DNA from: Echinococcus granulosus
Lineage: Eukaryota > Platyhelminthes > Cestoda > Cyclophyllidea > Taeniidae
Assembly (NCBI RefSeq): GCF_000524195.1
Contig: NW_020170384.1
Location: 431,310 to 495,309 of the forward strand
Reading direction: 5' to 3'
DNA length: 64,000 nt
Positions 9,396 to 25,900 of this stretch are shown piece after piece. Every line of letters starts with the position of its first letter. Positions within the stretch are counted from its first letter, which is position 1. The position numbers and the translations under genes were made by a program. The notes beneath the pieces are model-generated. The model worked only from the letters and a program-made list of their open reading frames with translations, made no database searches and was not told where the DNA came from.

Positions 9396-11416
9396 TTTCT
9401 TTATACTGAATGACTGTCTTTAAATACCCATAGGGACATTCAAAACCACTCTTTTTGGATCAGTGCTAATGTATTAGCTGCACGTCATTGAATTTGATGG
9501 AATTTTTTGCCTTAGCATTTGACCATTTTCTTGATTTGCTTATCCATCAAAATGAATGCCGATATGTTCAAACCACCAAATCGGAAGGGGAAAATGTTAC
9601 CGATTGAATGTTATAATGCTTACATAAGTTTGACAATATTTTCATGGAACTTTTGGAAGGAAATATGAAATAACTACATCAAATTCTAAAATAGCCACTG
9701 ATAAGAAAATTTTTGGCCTAAGTTCGTAATTAAAAAGTGTAACTCTATGCGTGCATGGTCTTTAAAAGCTACATTAGAATTATACTATGTACAGTGTAAA
9801 ACGTTGGTTGTTTGTTTAACCCCTGGTCTCGGTAAGGAGCTACTGCTGCGCTTCACCATTGTAAATTCACCGGGTGGGCAGGCTTCTGGATCATGTTAGT
9901 AGCCTCCCAGGCCTTCTCAATGCCAAATGTGTATGTTATGTCAAGGTATTATGTCGTCTTTCGTCTTTAGGGCACTCTTGGACAAATACGCTGAATTTCT
10001 TTTATAAGTAGCATCCATTATTTTTCAAATATGGCAACCAACTGGAAACATTAAGATTGGCTTCGACTCTACTTCATGCTCACAAACTATACTCCAATGA
10101 CGTCTGAGACTTCGGCTCATGTTTGACAGAGAAAAAAATTAAAAGAATAGTAAATAGGATTTTAGAATTGCCTTTGCGACTATTAGGTAAATTTAACATG
10201 GCTTATTTTTTTCCAAATAGGTGATAATCGATGCATTTTTTATAAGTTAGTTCATTTGAGCATCCGATTTTTAAAGAAGTTTGAGCAAAAAGTATGCTAG
10301 GACAACTAGAGTAATCCACCAATCGGTCTGTGATAACATTGAAGTGGGCTTATTACAATGACAGAAGTGTTAAAAAAGATCTTTTCGCGATATAAATACA
10401 GGTTATTGACGAGTGCTATTGATGCTTTCGTGGAAGACACTTCTTCCTCTTTCAATCACAAACCGGATCTACAAAATGGATGATCTTTATAATTTTCTCC
10501 CAAAATTTTCTACTAATAATCATTACTACTCTTTTAATTGTCCCATATAATTAACAAGAAATTTGTCGACGCAAAGTATTACTGAGGTAGCTAAAGGCAT
10601 GAGGTTTGGGTTAAAATAGCAGCTTATGCTACGAACCCTACGTTTACGCCTTCCACCTCTCAAAAAAAATTTTTTCAATTTTTCCCACTAAACATAAACA
10701 AGTAATTTTAGTTCAAGCGTGGAGAATGAGTAAAATAACCGCCCATTGAAGCCCCAGTTAATAAACCAAGACTCCTTCGAAACCTTTTAGTTGTCGTAGA
10801 CTCTACAGTAATGCCATAATTTAATGTGGAATGCGAGAATTGAATGGGATGTCAGCTGAGAAAATGGGGCGACCTGACTATTTACATGCTTTGCAATTAT
10901 GTAGACACAAAATTTCCAGAAAAGCGTAATTACGAGGATATATGCACTGGATTTTAAAAAATCCTTCGCGCATCTTAATAAGAAGTGGTCCAGGTTTCGT
11001 GAGAAATTGCGACTTACAAGGTCTCTTAGTTTTTTGCGCAGCCCATCCATTCGTATCGCTCTTCTTCATCTCTGCGATCAACTGCTGACATTTTTCACCC
11101 AAAAGGATTTTGAAATCATGCCGCTGTAACTTAATCGAGGAGGGGAAATGCTTTAATCATTCATGTGAAGAAACAGAATTGATGAATGCGGCTTATTAGT
11201 TCAGCTCCGGGTAAACGGAGGAAGGGATGAAAGTAGGGGCGCGATGATAGCCTGATGCCTTAGTATCTGAAGGGCTTCTACTGCTTCTCTTAATACTGGT
11301 TGAATTCACTCAGACAACCTCAGTGTACTTAGACAGGAGCATGAAACGCTTTCAATCTGACCTTTTTAAACATGCGGATATTTGATATAGCTGGAGAATA
11401 AAACAACGGTCAGAAA
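9396..11416. other. Intergenic, AT-rich, one possible minus-strand exon
   Basis: Separates two convergent genes. No clear gene is seen. The only coding-like piece is on the minus strand at 11018-11123: it is flanked by a CAG acceptor and a GTAAGT donor and reads as 35 codons including GEKCQQLIAEMKKSD. It does not match the missing VCP tail and I cannot assign it. Confidence 0.4.
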
Positions 11417-11516
11417 NNNNNNNNNNNNNNNNNNNNNNNNNNNNNNNNNNNNNNNNNNNNNNNNNNNNNNNNNNNNNNNNNNNNNNNNNNNNNNNNNNNN
11501 NNNNNNNNNNNNNNNN
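11417..11516. other. Assembly gap (100 N)
   Basis: A run of 100 N. A round number usually means a gap of unknown true size. It interrupts the last visible VCP exon, so the last 75 or so residues of VCP probably lie inside it. Confidence 0.99.
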
Positions 11517-14007
<2,491 letters not shown>

Positions 14008-16705
14008 TTTAGAAACAATCACGAGCGTTGACTAAGCCAGTAAATCAAAACGCAAATCACAACAACCACTAATCTCCTCATGGTTAAAACAAACTCCAGC
14101 ATGACATATTACAAATTCATATTGCTATTCCACTATGAAATCCGCTTAAAAAGAGTAACTATTCCGCAAAATGTGATGCGGTCTGTGATCGTCGAACACA
14201 GTCTTGCCTTTTGTGGCATAAAAGTGCAAAATTGATTAAAACATTCTCTTGCTTTTAGTGCTCGAATTTCTTCGTTTTTGTTATGATGTCCATTTTAGGA
14301 TATTAGTACGTTGTATGTCTGCACTGCATTCACTGATTACTTTTTAGTAGTGAAAATTTTTGGGTGAACTTAAGCACATAAATAAAATAGCTTGGTTTTT
14401 GAGTTTCAGCAGGTATCAATTAATTTGTAAGGCCTTTATAAGTTTTTACCACTCTGGAGTGATTATGGTAACAAAGATGTTAAAACATTTACCAATGATG
14501 GGCTTGCAATGTCTAGGCCTTAGCTATTTTCAGCAAGTCACAAGGTTCAGCATTTACTAAAACAAATATTCTAATTAAATATCTAATCTCTTCTGCTCTA
14601 CTGCTTTGTAATCTTTTGTACTTTAACTCTAATCGCGGAGGCTTCGTCTTGCATAACTGTGAGGCCACATGCGCAGATTATCCGGGCCTCGAATTATGTT
14701 TGTGCCGTGCGAAATGGTCTTTGGGTGGTGCTAGTATCCTTCCTTGCCACTCGCTGCAGTCCACTACAACTCAGATGAATGCAGGGTCCACCATTGATGA
14801 CATAGGGGAATGGGCTTGCTCGGAGGGAAGCTATCCTGATTTCGATGGCTGTACATAAAATCCCGGCTTTACTGTGGGGGGGCATCCGTAAACACTCATC
14901 ACAGAGCGGTTTAAAATGACGTATACTCCGGGTAGCCAAAGTGTACTACGAGAAAACTTTATGATAAGGGATGCGACACAAGACTTGGGCACTTTGGGAA
15001 AGCCCATCATGAAGTTAACTGCAGTACGCATTTGACAATATTAATTAATTGCACAAGTAAAATCGTACCCACAATTTCGCTAGCTGAGTAGACTTAGATT
15101 AGTGGCTGTGAAGTAAGAGCTAAGTGACATGGCGTAATACCTGTCTCAGTCCTGCCCTTTATTTAATGACCGTTTTTATATCAATTCTCTTACGACTCCT
15201 GTTCGACATATAAACTGTTCTGCAAGAGTATCGCTTGACATTGTGCTATACAAAGCCAATGCACTATCTACTATAATATGCTACATGAACAAGACGTGTC
15301 CCCTGATACGGTGAGAGTGAATAACTTCGTCAGTGACGTTGGAATTGAATGCCTTTCAACAAGAAAAATGGTAAAAGAACTACTGTCCCCTAATCGCAAG
15401 CGTTTTTTAGCTAACCGACTGCTATTTTATGGGTGACGCGGGAGGTTGACCAAGGGTAGCTCCGGAGATGAAGCCAAAAGAGAGGTGGTAAGTAGTGGTT
15501 ACCTGCCTGGTTATCAAGTCCCCGCAGATCCCACTCCTCACTCTCCTGATATTCAGCTGATTCTTCTGTACCTTATTAATATGTGTTCTATCATCCCTTT
15601 TTTGCTTACTCCAAATACGGTGGATATTCGAGGAGTTACACACCGTTCACCTAAACCCACCTCCATTGGTTATGACCTTTTATAAAATTTTGCGCATTTG
15701 GTGAAAACTGAATCTCTAGGTCTTATGAAGTTCTAATTCAAGAGAAGTAATTTGTGCCACGCTTAACACGGGACAAGCCTGTCTATGCACGAATACAAGG
15801 TAAGGAGTCCATGTTATGTGTTTAAATACAGTTCTTGTGGGCTTCTGCAGCGCTTCTACTTAAATTCGCTGGGGTTGCGTTCCAGCAACTTGATGTATAG
15901 GCCTATTTCTTGTTGCGTACTGCATAAATTGGTAACAACTAGGAGGGCATTTTCATGAAGCAAATAACTATTTCAGGGGGCCTTTTAACGAATCGCCTAA
16001 TATGAGCCCCACATGCTTCTGTTACCCAGGTTAGGCGACACTAGCGTCACACTGCAGAAATCCTGAGGTTCTGTCAAAAAATCACGGCATTTAAAGCATA
16101 ATTGCAGCATGGACACATAAGGGTCTCACTTTATCGTCTTCTAACTATAGACAAATGTGAGTACGTCTAAATTGTAGGAAACGGATTATTTCTAAGGAGA
16201 GGCATTTTTTTTCCGCTTGTGCAAATCTCATCACAAGCGCTATAGTAGAGAAACATAATTATGAATAGCGTACTGCTTCACAAGCGGGTTAATGAAGGCA
16301 TTTCGAGTACTCTTCATCTAAAACAATGAATTACGAAATGTGCACCGCTTAATTGGTAAGAAGCAACTCCACATTAGCACAATCACTCCCATTTTTGAGC
16401 AGCGAATATAGCCTAGATGCGGCAACTACCAAATGTTGAACATATAACTTATAAAAAGTGGCTTAACGTGTAAAACATATGCTAAAGGTGTAACAATGCC
16501 ACGAATCAATACACTGGGACAGAAAATCACGCCTTGTGGCACCGAAAATGCACTTGATAAAATAATCTTTTTCGAGCAGGAATTTAAAACCGCATTTAAT
16601 ATTTGTGATAAGTGATTGGTGCCTAACTTCCACACATTAGAACGTTGCGACGAAAGGTCCTGGCGTCGATTGGCGCGGTATTCGCTATTTGACTTCTGCC
16701 CGGGT
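14008..16705. other. Intergenic between divergent VCP and PLK
   Basis: About 2.7 kb between two divergently transcribed genes, so it should contain both promoters. Short open frames here lack splice signals or recognisable motifs. No RNA gene or mobile-element coding sequence was recognised. Confidence 0.5.
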
Positions 16706-19700
16706 ATGGATAAGTCAAAAGCGAAGGAGGTTCCCGCTATTGTGCATGACAAGTCAAACGGTAAAACGTATGTGAGAGGGAGGTTTCTTGGAAAAGTACA
16801 GACTTGTTGTGTAACTGTTTTATTTTAAGGGAGGCTTCGCTCGCTGTTGGGAGTTGGGTGACCAAGACACCGGTGTAAAGTATGCGGGAAAAGTTGTTGC
16901 GAAATGCGATATCCTCAAGCCCTCCCAGCGTCAGAAGATGCAGCAAGAAATTACGATTCATGCTTCATTGAAGCACGAAAATATTGTCGGTTTTCACAGG
17001 TCTTTTGAGGATGAAGCCAACATATACATATTGCTCGAGCTGTGCCCAAGGCGGGTAGGTCTTTTGTTCTTTTCAACGTTGTAGACTCTCATGGAACTGC
17101 ACAAGAGACGTCGACAAGTTACTGAGCCAGAAGCCCGGTACTTTATCAGGCAAATCGTCACCGGATGTCAATATCTGCACCTTAATAACATAATTCATCG
17201 CGATCTTAAACTGGCCAATCTGTTTTTAAATGATGACATGATTGTAAAGATTGGGGATTTTGGTTTGGCCTCTAGAATTACTAAAGAAGGTGAAATGAAG
17301 AAGACACTATGTGGGACGCCAAACTATATTGCTCCTGAGATTCTCTGCAAACATGGCCACAGCTTTGAGGTAGATTCGTGGTCCGTGGGTTGCATTTTGT
17401 AAGCTAGGTGTTCAATTTTATTGTTTTTAAGGTATACCCTTCTTGTGGGTCGTCCGCCTTTCGAAACGTCAAGTTTGCATGACACATATGAAAAAATAAA
17501 GAAGAACGATTATCTCGTTCCTGGTAACATCAGCATAGCAGCCACAAACTTGATTCGTGCCTTTCTTAACTCTGATCCACAAAAGCGGCCGAGCATGTTC
17601 AGTGTGATGGACCATAGTTTCTTTAAAGGATTTACTCCCACCGGTCTCCCTGTCAGTGCACTAACCACCTGTCCCCGATTCGACAATCTTGCTCGCAATC
17701 CCTCCGACAGACGACCACTCTCTGTTATTGATGCTAATCTAAATGATGTATCAACGGTCAGTACAGAGGCGAATAAAGATTACACTACAGACGATTGCTG
17801 GCTTACAGTTTTGTTTGAGAAGGTAAGAGGGTCCTTACATGAGGCTTCTTAAATCAGTTAGGAGAACTACTACGTGCACCCGTACTGCAAGCAACCTCCA
17901 TAACCGCAATGGAAGAGAGCGAGGATCCAGCATGTGTTCCCATTTATTGGGTCTCTAAGTGGGTGGATTATTCGGACAAGTATGGCATTGGTTATCATCT
18001 GTGTGATTTCTCGAACGGTGTTCTTTTTAACGATGATACACGCTTAATCTTCACCGCGAACAAAGAGAACCTCCAATATATTGAAAGTGGTGGCAAAGAG
18101 CACTTGTATACCAAGAATGACTACCCCGCTACACTCAAAAAGAAAGTAACATTACTTACTTGCTTCACTAGTTACATGCAGGAAAATCTGCTTCATGTAA
18201 GTCAGTTTTTTCCCACCTTGGTCGTTAACTTCCTTAAACATAGTTTTGAAATTTTACCGAAATCCTGTGTTTGCGAGCTTAATGATGCGTGGAGGTTCTC
18301 CGTAAAGCTGCGCTCAACTCCTCATAATTAAGTTGTGCCTAGTTTGTGTGGAATTGGATTTATGTATTAGGTTCATATAATTGCCATTATTTTTACTGTT
18401 TCCGCTTTGTGCATCTCAGCATGATGTTTGATCAAGTGAACTGTTAAGGATAGGTATTATTGTGATGTATCACAATGAAGTTTCGCCTCTTTAATATCAG
18501 GTGCCGTTGTTTGTCGTTTATTAACCTTTCAAAAGGATGTTGCTTACGGGCGTTGCCGACCATACTAACTCGAGCATTCTGGTCGTTAATTTTTGTATCT
18601 AGTTTAGTTACGTACTTGAGCATTTTGGGAAGTCATACCACCCCGTCATTTCCAAACTAAAAAGACTCATGGCCAGTATTGGTTTTGGTGCTGTTTTTTC
18701 CGGTTTATATTTATTTCGGATTTATTTTGCGATGTTTATTTAAGGCTCGTCATTATTATTAGGATTATTAGCATTGCCATAATGGGGGCGCTTTTTATTT
18801 AATATATTGGTTTTGTGGTTTTTAACCGCTGATTTTCCCGTCTGCAAAGTCGAATTTAAAAGTGGTGCGTCCTGAAATTGCATATCCGTAATCTTCACAA
18901 TGCTTTGTCCCTGATTCAGGCCGGAGAGAACATTGTGCGTCGGGAGTCAGATAGCATGGCCAGACTTCCCTTCCTCCGAAGCTGGTGTCGAACCCGCGTC
19001 GCAATCGTGCTTCATCTTAGCAATGGAACATTGCAAGTAAGGTTGCCTTAGTAAGCACCAGTCACGATTTCAGTTGACAGTAGAGTAATGCTAGAGCGTC
19101 TAAATATGGTCGGAAGTGTTGCCACTTAAGTGGTTGGTCGTCTGTGGAGTCGTATCTTGGTTAAATTATGGTCTTTATTTAGTCAACGAAGTGCAGATTC
19201 TAATTGGTGTTCACTGGCGATTGAATGTTCAAAGATAAGGATGATGCAAAATGTGACACTTTATTTACTGCGGGCTTCCGATGTATGCGATGGAATCGAT
19301 TTTCCGTCGTATCTGTTTGCTTACTATTCGAATGTGTGTTAACATATTTTTTAGTCTCGGAGTCTTGGTGCTATTTTCACGCGTTGAGCTCTTAAAATGT
19401 TTGAAAAACTTTATTAAAGTTAAAACGGCTTCATTTTTCTACGAATTGTTCTTTAGCCGCAGATACTTTGAAGTTATATTGCTAATGAGTTAAGAGGAAG
19501 GGAGGCTGATTTGGATATATTTTTGGCTTTCAGCTCAATTTCTTCGACGATCACTCCAAAATCATCCTCTGCCCTTTGATGGAGGCTGTTACTTTTATTG
19601 ACCCGAGTCGTAATTTCAAAACCTTTCGTTTCAATTTGCTCAGGAAATATGGCATTACTGATGACTTAATGAAGCGATTGAAGTACGCCTACGATATGAT

Positions 19701-19890
19701 AGATCGCAAGCTCTTGCAACAGCAGTCTGAATCCCACGCGCGTTGCACTGGCGCAAAGAATAAAAAAGGTTCTCGAGAGACAGTTCCACATCCAGCCATT
19801 GCTCCAATGAAAGAAGAAGATCCTGTTAGTGCAGCCGTTGGCGCAGGGAAGCAAGACGCTCCAAAGGTTGATGTTCTGAAACACAAATAA
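16706..19890 (+). CDS. PLK1: Polo-like kinase, PLK1 type
   Basis: Mitotic serine/threonine kinase acting at centrosomes, kinetochores and the midbody. Exons: 16706-16795, 16830-17054, 17085-17398, 17432-17822, 17858-18196, 18920-19036, 19534-19890; together 610 residues, close to the 603 of human PLK1. The kinase domain has the glycine loop [12 protein letters not shown], catalytic [14 protein letters not shown], and T-loop [12 protein letters not shown] with the activating threonine. Polo box 1 starts at [15 protein letters not shown] with the key tryptophan; polo box 2 has [16 protein letters not shown] with the His and Lys that grip phosphopeptides. The small exon 18920-19036 ([10 protein letters not shown]) joins the two boxes and is easy to miss. 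Introns 1-4 are 30-35 nt; the last two are 723 and 497 nt. All phases close without error. Confidence 0.95.
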
Positions 19891-22800
19891 TTAGGCTTTT
19901 GGACTATTCGGAAAATTTATCACATGTTTGCCGTCTTCCAATCGAATCACTTCATTGATACTCTTAAATGGATTCAAAATCTCGTGATTCCTTATCTTCC
20001 TTGGTGAACGTTGTGTAAATTTAATTCCTTATAGTATAGTTTTAAAAAAGTTTATTGCAGGTCGCATCTTAAGTCTATTCGCATCTTTGGGTATATGACG
20101 CTCTCCGTTTATATCTTTAGGCTCTCATCCAGCACTGCACTTTATCGCTTCACTATTTTCATTAATAGGAGACTTGTGTTATCCAGAAACTGGTACACGA
20201 GACGATTACCAGTTCGTTTTTCGGGTTGTTATTCGTTTTTTTTTTCCAGAAAGGTGTGTCATGTCTGCATAGCGGGATAAACGACCTATGGGTTCACGCT
20301 TTCCTAGTTTGCACTATGTACCGCGGACGTGATCGTTCTTAACGCAAGCTCAGGATGTGATGTGCAGCCACAGGCTGCACAGGGCACGGTTTGTTCAGCT
20401 GATGATCCCCATGGCAGATTTGGTGTAGACAATCATTTAAGTCCTACAGCTCTCATCGCTAATCCCTGAAGAGTAGTCTTCTCGATTGCCAATGGCCGGA
20501 CGGTAATACAAAACTTACTAGAAGGCAGTTCCTTAGTCCGCAAACTTTGGATGGGCTGCGTGGGTGGACAATTGCCTTTTCGTTTGTTAAGGTAGCTTAT
20601 GAGGTTCATGTAGGGTGTAGATGCTGAGGGGAATCTCTATGCGTATCGTGGCCTGAGAAAGGGAGTTAAGGAGCACTCCAATTCAGTCTTGGTCCGATGG
20701 TGCGCTTGAGCTGATTCATTTCCCGAGATGATTTTCTGGGTCTTTGATTCCACAGGTGGCCGTCTGGCATGCGCTGTTTGTGAAGTCCTAGACTGAATTC
20801 ATCGGTCTGACTGGCTGAAGATGCATCATTACATTTGTATTCTTGATGAGTGTTATGCCTTAGGAATCAGCTGTTATCAGGTTTTTTTATTTAAAGATAT
20901 TTTAGGCTCGCCTTGTGGCTAGTGTACTCCCCAACAAATACAATTGTCATGAGAATAGCTCATTTGGAATGGGAAAGCCAATCTGGATCGCTCCACATCG
21001 ACTTTGTTTAATCGGAGTTCTCTGTTGTGCTTCTCGTTACAATCCACCGATGGCTGTTTCAGAATGACTTGCAACGCCCTTGGGGGTATGCCTCTGCAAT
21101 TACCCCATACTGTACTTTCCCCACCAGTCTTACTTACAGGAGTCAGTAGACAATGCGTCAAATCAGTAACATAGACCGACACTTCGCAGATGGTACAGGC
21201 CAAGGTGCTCAGATTTGGGAAATGAAGTGTGCATAATTCAAAGGAAATTGATATCCGTTCGGAATTAAGTCAGATAAAGTATTGAAACTGTTGACATCGA
21301 GAGTGATGTTTCGGTCAATCTAGTGGGTTGATTTTACTTGAATGTCATTTTTCCGGCTGATGCACACTAGTGTAGAGATGGGGGCTCGGATAAATTTTTT
21401 TGGGTGTTACCACCTATCATTTTCTGCCCAAAAGGTACGCTAAACTTTATGCAAATCTTGGTGGGACTGTGTCATGGCAGGTGATTTGTCTATTTGTAAT
21501 TGATGCCGCTTCTGGTAGGTGGATTTTACAAAAAACCACAACTACCCTTGTAGAAGGTGGGAGAACGACGATGCTTTGCAAAGCGAACTGATCGCATGGT
21601 AACTCTTTAACCTACAATGTGGAGTCCAATGATTGGCGGTATAATTGTGCTACATTTTGATTTTTGTGACGGGTCACTTTAACTTGTTAACCTGTTTTGA
21701 GCTTTCAGGGCGACCCTAGTAACTGGAAAATGGCGCTTCCATTGGAACTTGCCATTACAAAATCCAAGAATAATTGCTTCTGCTCTCGGGCAATTCCACA
21801 GAGTGCCCTATCCCAAGTTCATTCTTCTCGGAAAATTTGCTCGTGTGACCTATTTGTGGTTTCAAAAAAAGAAGCCAAAATGATTGACTCTTTTCAGCAA
21901 AGTTTTGCTACCATGTTTGGACTGCATGGCCACGTGAGTATTCCAGTACTGTAGTTGCGTACCTTGGCGGCCACAACGTAATGCTTCAATGAGGGTTTTG
22001 GATGGGTGTCACCACCATCCAAGTTCGCAAACGTTGGCATCGCCGGCTTGCTGTGAACATGCACAGTCGAGCGCCGTGCACCTGTGCCAAAGCGGCAAAC
22101 CGAATGGCAATCCGATTATTCGTGTGGTTGGAAATGTACTTAACAATGATTGTTTGCATTCGATACTGGGAGATCAGTACTGACAGATCCAGATGAGGAA
22201 AGGCGAACACCTGACAGGTCATTTACGTGAGTCAAGCAACTAATCACATTTCTGTTAGAGAATAAATGAGTTTGGCTATAATTATTTTGATCTAATGAAG
22301 TCGTAATGGACCGAACTAGGCACTCATTCAATTCAGGGCTGATGAGAAATTACTTTATCTTGTCACAACGAGTCGTTCCCTCTAAGCTATTAAAATTGAG
22401 TTTTGCACCGCTGTGATAGGATTTTAAAGAGATTTTTAGGGAGGAACGCATTTTACTAGTAATACAGCGAATAATACTCGACGCAGAGGAACAGGCGGAA
22501 ATTTTCTACAAGTGCCACAACACATTAAATAATATTTGTAGCAGTGTAATGACACCAATACATACACCTTTCACATGCCCATAACAAAGTGAGAGTTGCC
22601 CAAACCACTACACGCACATGCCTCTTACCGTTTGGTTGATTGACCAGGAAATCTTGAGACCTCCCACACATTGCCATCATTGTCTAGACATTCCATCTTT
22701 ACGCATTTCGAACAAATACATCAGACTGTTATGACTTAACAAAATCAATTGAATTATAATGCTCACTCATTTGGAAGCACCTAGGAACCGTTTATTTGAA

Positions 22801-22999
22801 ATTCGTGATTTTCCAACTAAATATACAGGAGGACTTTCACGATATGTAACAATGTACGCGTGTATACGAATGAAAACATAGCAAGCACCAACTTGTGTGA
22901 CGACCCACTATCCAATGACATCTTGCTTTGCTTACATTAAACAAAAGACACACCAGGCTTACACCTGTACACCATCGTCACATTTCACCAACAAGTTCA
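19891..22999. other. Intergenic, no gene recognised
   Basis: About 3.1 kb between PLK and the acyltransferase gene. The longest frames (for example minus-strand 20919-21203, 94 codons) have no recognisable domain. A short perfect hairpin lies at 20361-20381. No poly(A) signal was pinned down for PLK in the first few hundred bases. Confidence 0.5.
20361..20381. repeat. Perfect hairpin, 9-bp stem, 3-nt loop
   Basis: TGTGCAGCC and GGCTGCACA flank a loop ACA. It lies in non-coding sequence about 470 nt after the PLK stop. Too short on its own to name a function. Confidence 0.6.
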
Positions 23000-25900
23000 A
23001 TGGGTAAAGTGCACCGCTTAGAATTTCTGTTTTACGTGCTCTTCTATTGCTCCTTTATGATCGGGATGCATTTATACTGCACAAGAGCTGGTATGGCAGT
23101 ATACCAACTTTAAAACCGTTTCAGTTGTCACCGATGATCTTTCCCTCTCTTACGCCACCAGAAAATCTATCAGGGGATTGTATGTAAGTCTTCTACTGGA
23201 CCAATACTCCTGACTTCATAGAACACGTTAGGAACAGATTATACTGAAATTGAAGGCTACTATGTAATGGTACCTTATTTAGCCACATTCTTCGTAGTCT
23301 GTCTACTGGTCAACATCCTCAATGCACCTTATGTGAGTTATCTCAGCACATGGTTGATGGTTTTAATCGTAGAAAGTCCAAATTACCGAATTCGTATCAA
23401 TTATCATGATAGTCAGTATGTATGGACTGCCTCTCACAGTGGTTATCGTCGGAATTATGGTTGTCTTAGCGATAATCGGTCGAAGTCTGCGCGGAACCAA
23501 AATCCTGCCCCAACTTATTGGCCTCCTTACTCTCGGATTCATCACAAAGGCTATGGACTATGTACCATGGATAGTAAGTGAAAACAACTACGAGTGTCTG
23601 GAGTGCTGAGTAGTGGAATCTGTTTCGTTATTCTACATACAAATGTAAGTTTACTTTGAAGCATTCAGTTCGTCCGGAAAAGGGAATTGTAGATCCTTGC
23701 TATACGCCAGTTAAAAAAGGGAAATTTATAATATATTCGATAAATCATTTGAAGAGCAACTGCCACACCTGAATTGTGTGCCGCTTGCTTAAACGAACGT
23801 GTCCATAACATCAATTTTCGCACCTCCCAGTGGAACTACTTTGGCAATGGAAATGGGTCTTCCGCTAATTTGAAGCAGAAGATTCGCGCCAGAAAGCAAG
23901 GTCAACATTTATCAATTACGGCTCATAAAATCCGATTGCAAAATGCTATTTAATCTACTTTCCAAGACTAGGAAATATCATTAAGATCGCTGCTTCGATG
24001 GTACCAATTAATTAGAAGGCTACAATAACTTAAATTGAGGGTTACCTCTACCAGGGTAGTTTTTCTCATACCTAGTTTCGCATCTACCAGGAAACCTTTT
24101 TCGTTATTAACGGTATTTAAAGTCGAAATAATTTTAAGAAAGGCACCTTCAACATAATAAGGGACTAAGTAATTACAAAATTAAGGAGGAATTAAATGAT
24201 CAAGTTCTACAGTTCCAAGTTCGTTTTGAGTGTTCAGTAGGCTTTGGTCTCAATGGGTATTCGTAGACGCATATGAATAGATACTTTTACGTTTTGCACA
24301 TATGGGTGCAGTTTCTATGAATTTTGATTTAGATCTAATTCTAGTGTTTTGGAAGATACGTATGACAAAGACATACAAGTATCTTACGCCTTTCAGAGGT
24401 TACTTTTCTCTTAGCTTACTGCTGCAGCTTTTTGTGTGATGGTGTGATCCACCGTCTTTCCAAATGAGTATGTTTTTGCCTTCAGGACTTCAACATGCAC
24501 CTTCATGCATCGTCCCTGGGCTACTCTGGCTTTTACGCCCAAGTAGTGCGTGCGATGCTGTTGTGTTGTGACTACGCGAGGCAGGCGAGGCCGGTGTCCT
24601 GGAGACGTCTCCTCTCCGAGTCTATCGGCTTTTCCGCTTCCACTGACGTCTTCATGCCCGCCTCCTTCGTCCTCTTCACTGACTGGCTACAGTGGCGCAA
24701 CGGCCAGCAAGAGGTAGGACCTCAGGCAGACGCGCATTCGATTCGCCATTACTTAATAGCAATACATCATTCTTCCCCAAAATTCGATAACACGTGTTTT
24801 GAGGGAACTTCTGCAGCCTTGGAACCGGGCTAAACGCGGGTCTTAACGTGCATAAGCGTGAATTGCACCAGCTCATCTCAATCGACATTAATCGTGAGTC
24901 AAAATAAACGTATGCAGTGGGAGCAGCAACAGAGAGAGGATCGCGCCAATAGAATAACGCATTTCCACGCTTTACAGCTCACCACATCGATGGCATTTTG
25001 GCATGCTCTTACGCGTTACGGTGAGCCATTGCAGAGATAACCGTACAAACTTTTTGGGGCAAGTGATACTAATGCTTGCACACTCGAATGAAAACTTAGC
25101 TATCACGTAAATATAAATAGTCTAAATTTAAAAAAAAAAAAAACTTTTCTAGTAAATTCATGCAAACTAAATTTACCAAAAAATATCATGTACAGGGCCG
25201 ACAATTTGAGTTAAATATGGGAAAATTAAACATAAACCGTTTGCTAGACGACGTTTTTGGAACCCACGCTAGCCATTGTGAAAGGCGACCCAATGGTCTA
25301 CTTCACATAATGTGGAAATAGTCATTTCACTAGGCAAATGATGTTTCTTTTTCAAATCACGTAAAATTTTTAAAGGATTTGAAATGTATAGATAAATGGA
25401 GGGCTTTCTTGTTTTCCTTTGGTGAATGTATGGATTGTGGTCAGAATTAGTTTTTTTCTTAAAATGCTAAAACAGACTTCTTTGCAACGAGACAACATAC
25501 TGTGGCGTCACGAATCTGCCATGAAGTTTCACCAAGATATGCTGGGATGGAGGAGAATTAATTATTTACAAGGGTTCGGAAGCCACTGAAATATCTCTTC
25601 GGGCACACCTAGCGTAGGTGCAAGCTGTGGAAACCAAAGAGCAGTTGAGCACCCAATAGATAAAATATTAAACCACTACATGGTCCTCGCTCATGCGCCT
25701 CCTTTCTCATTCTTTTACGTGGGCCATCGCAACGCAGTCGTTGCTTTATAAACCGTAAACGGGCAAGAAAAGAGCCCATTAAAATTTCATGCAGGCCCAG
25801 CGATTCCATAATGTCAGGGTCTTAACCCTTTCTGTTAGCTGAATTGCGGTGAGAGGAATTAGTTGCCTTTGTACTGCTCAAGCAGGATTGCATTTCTTAT

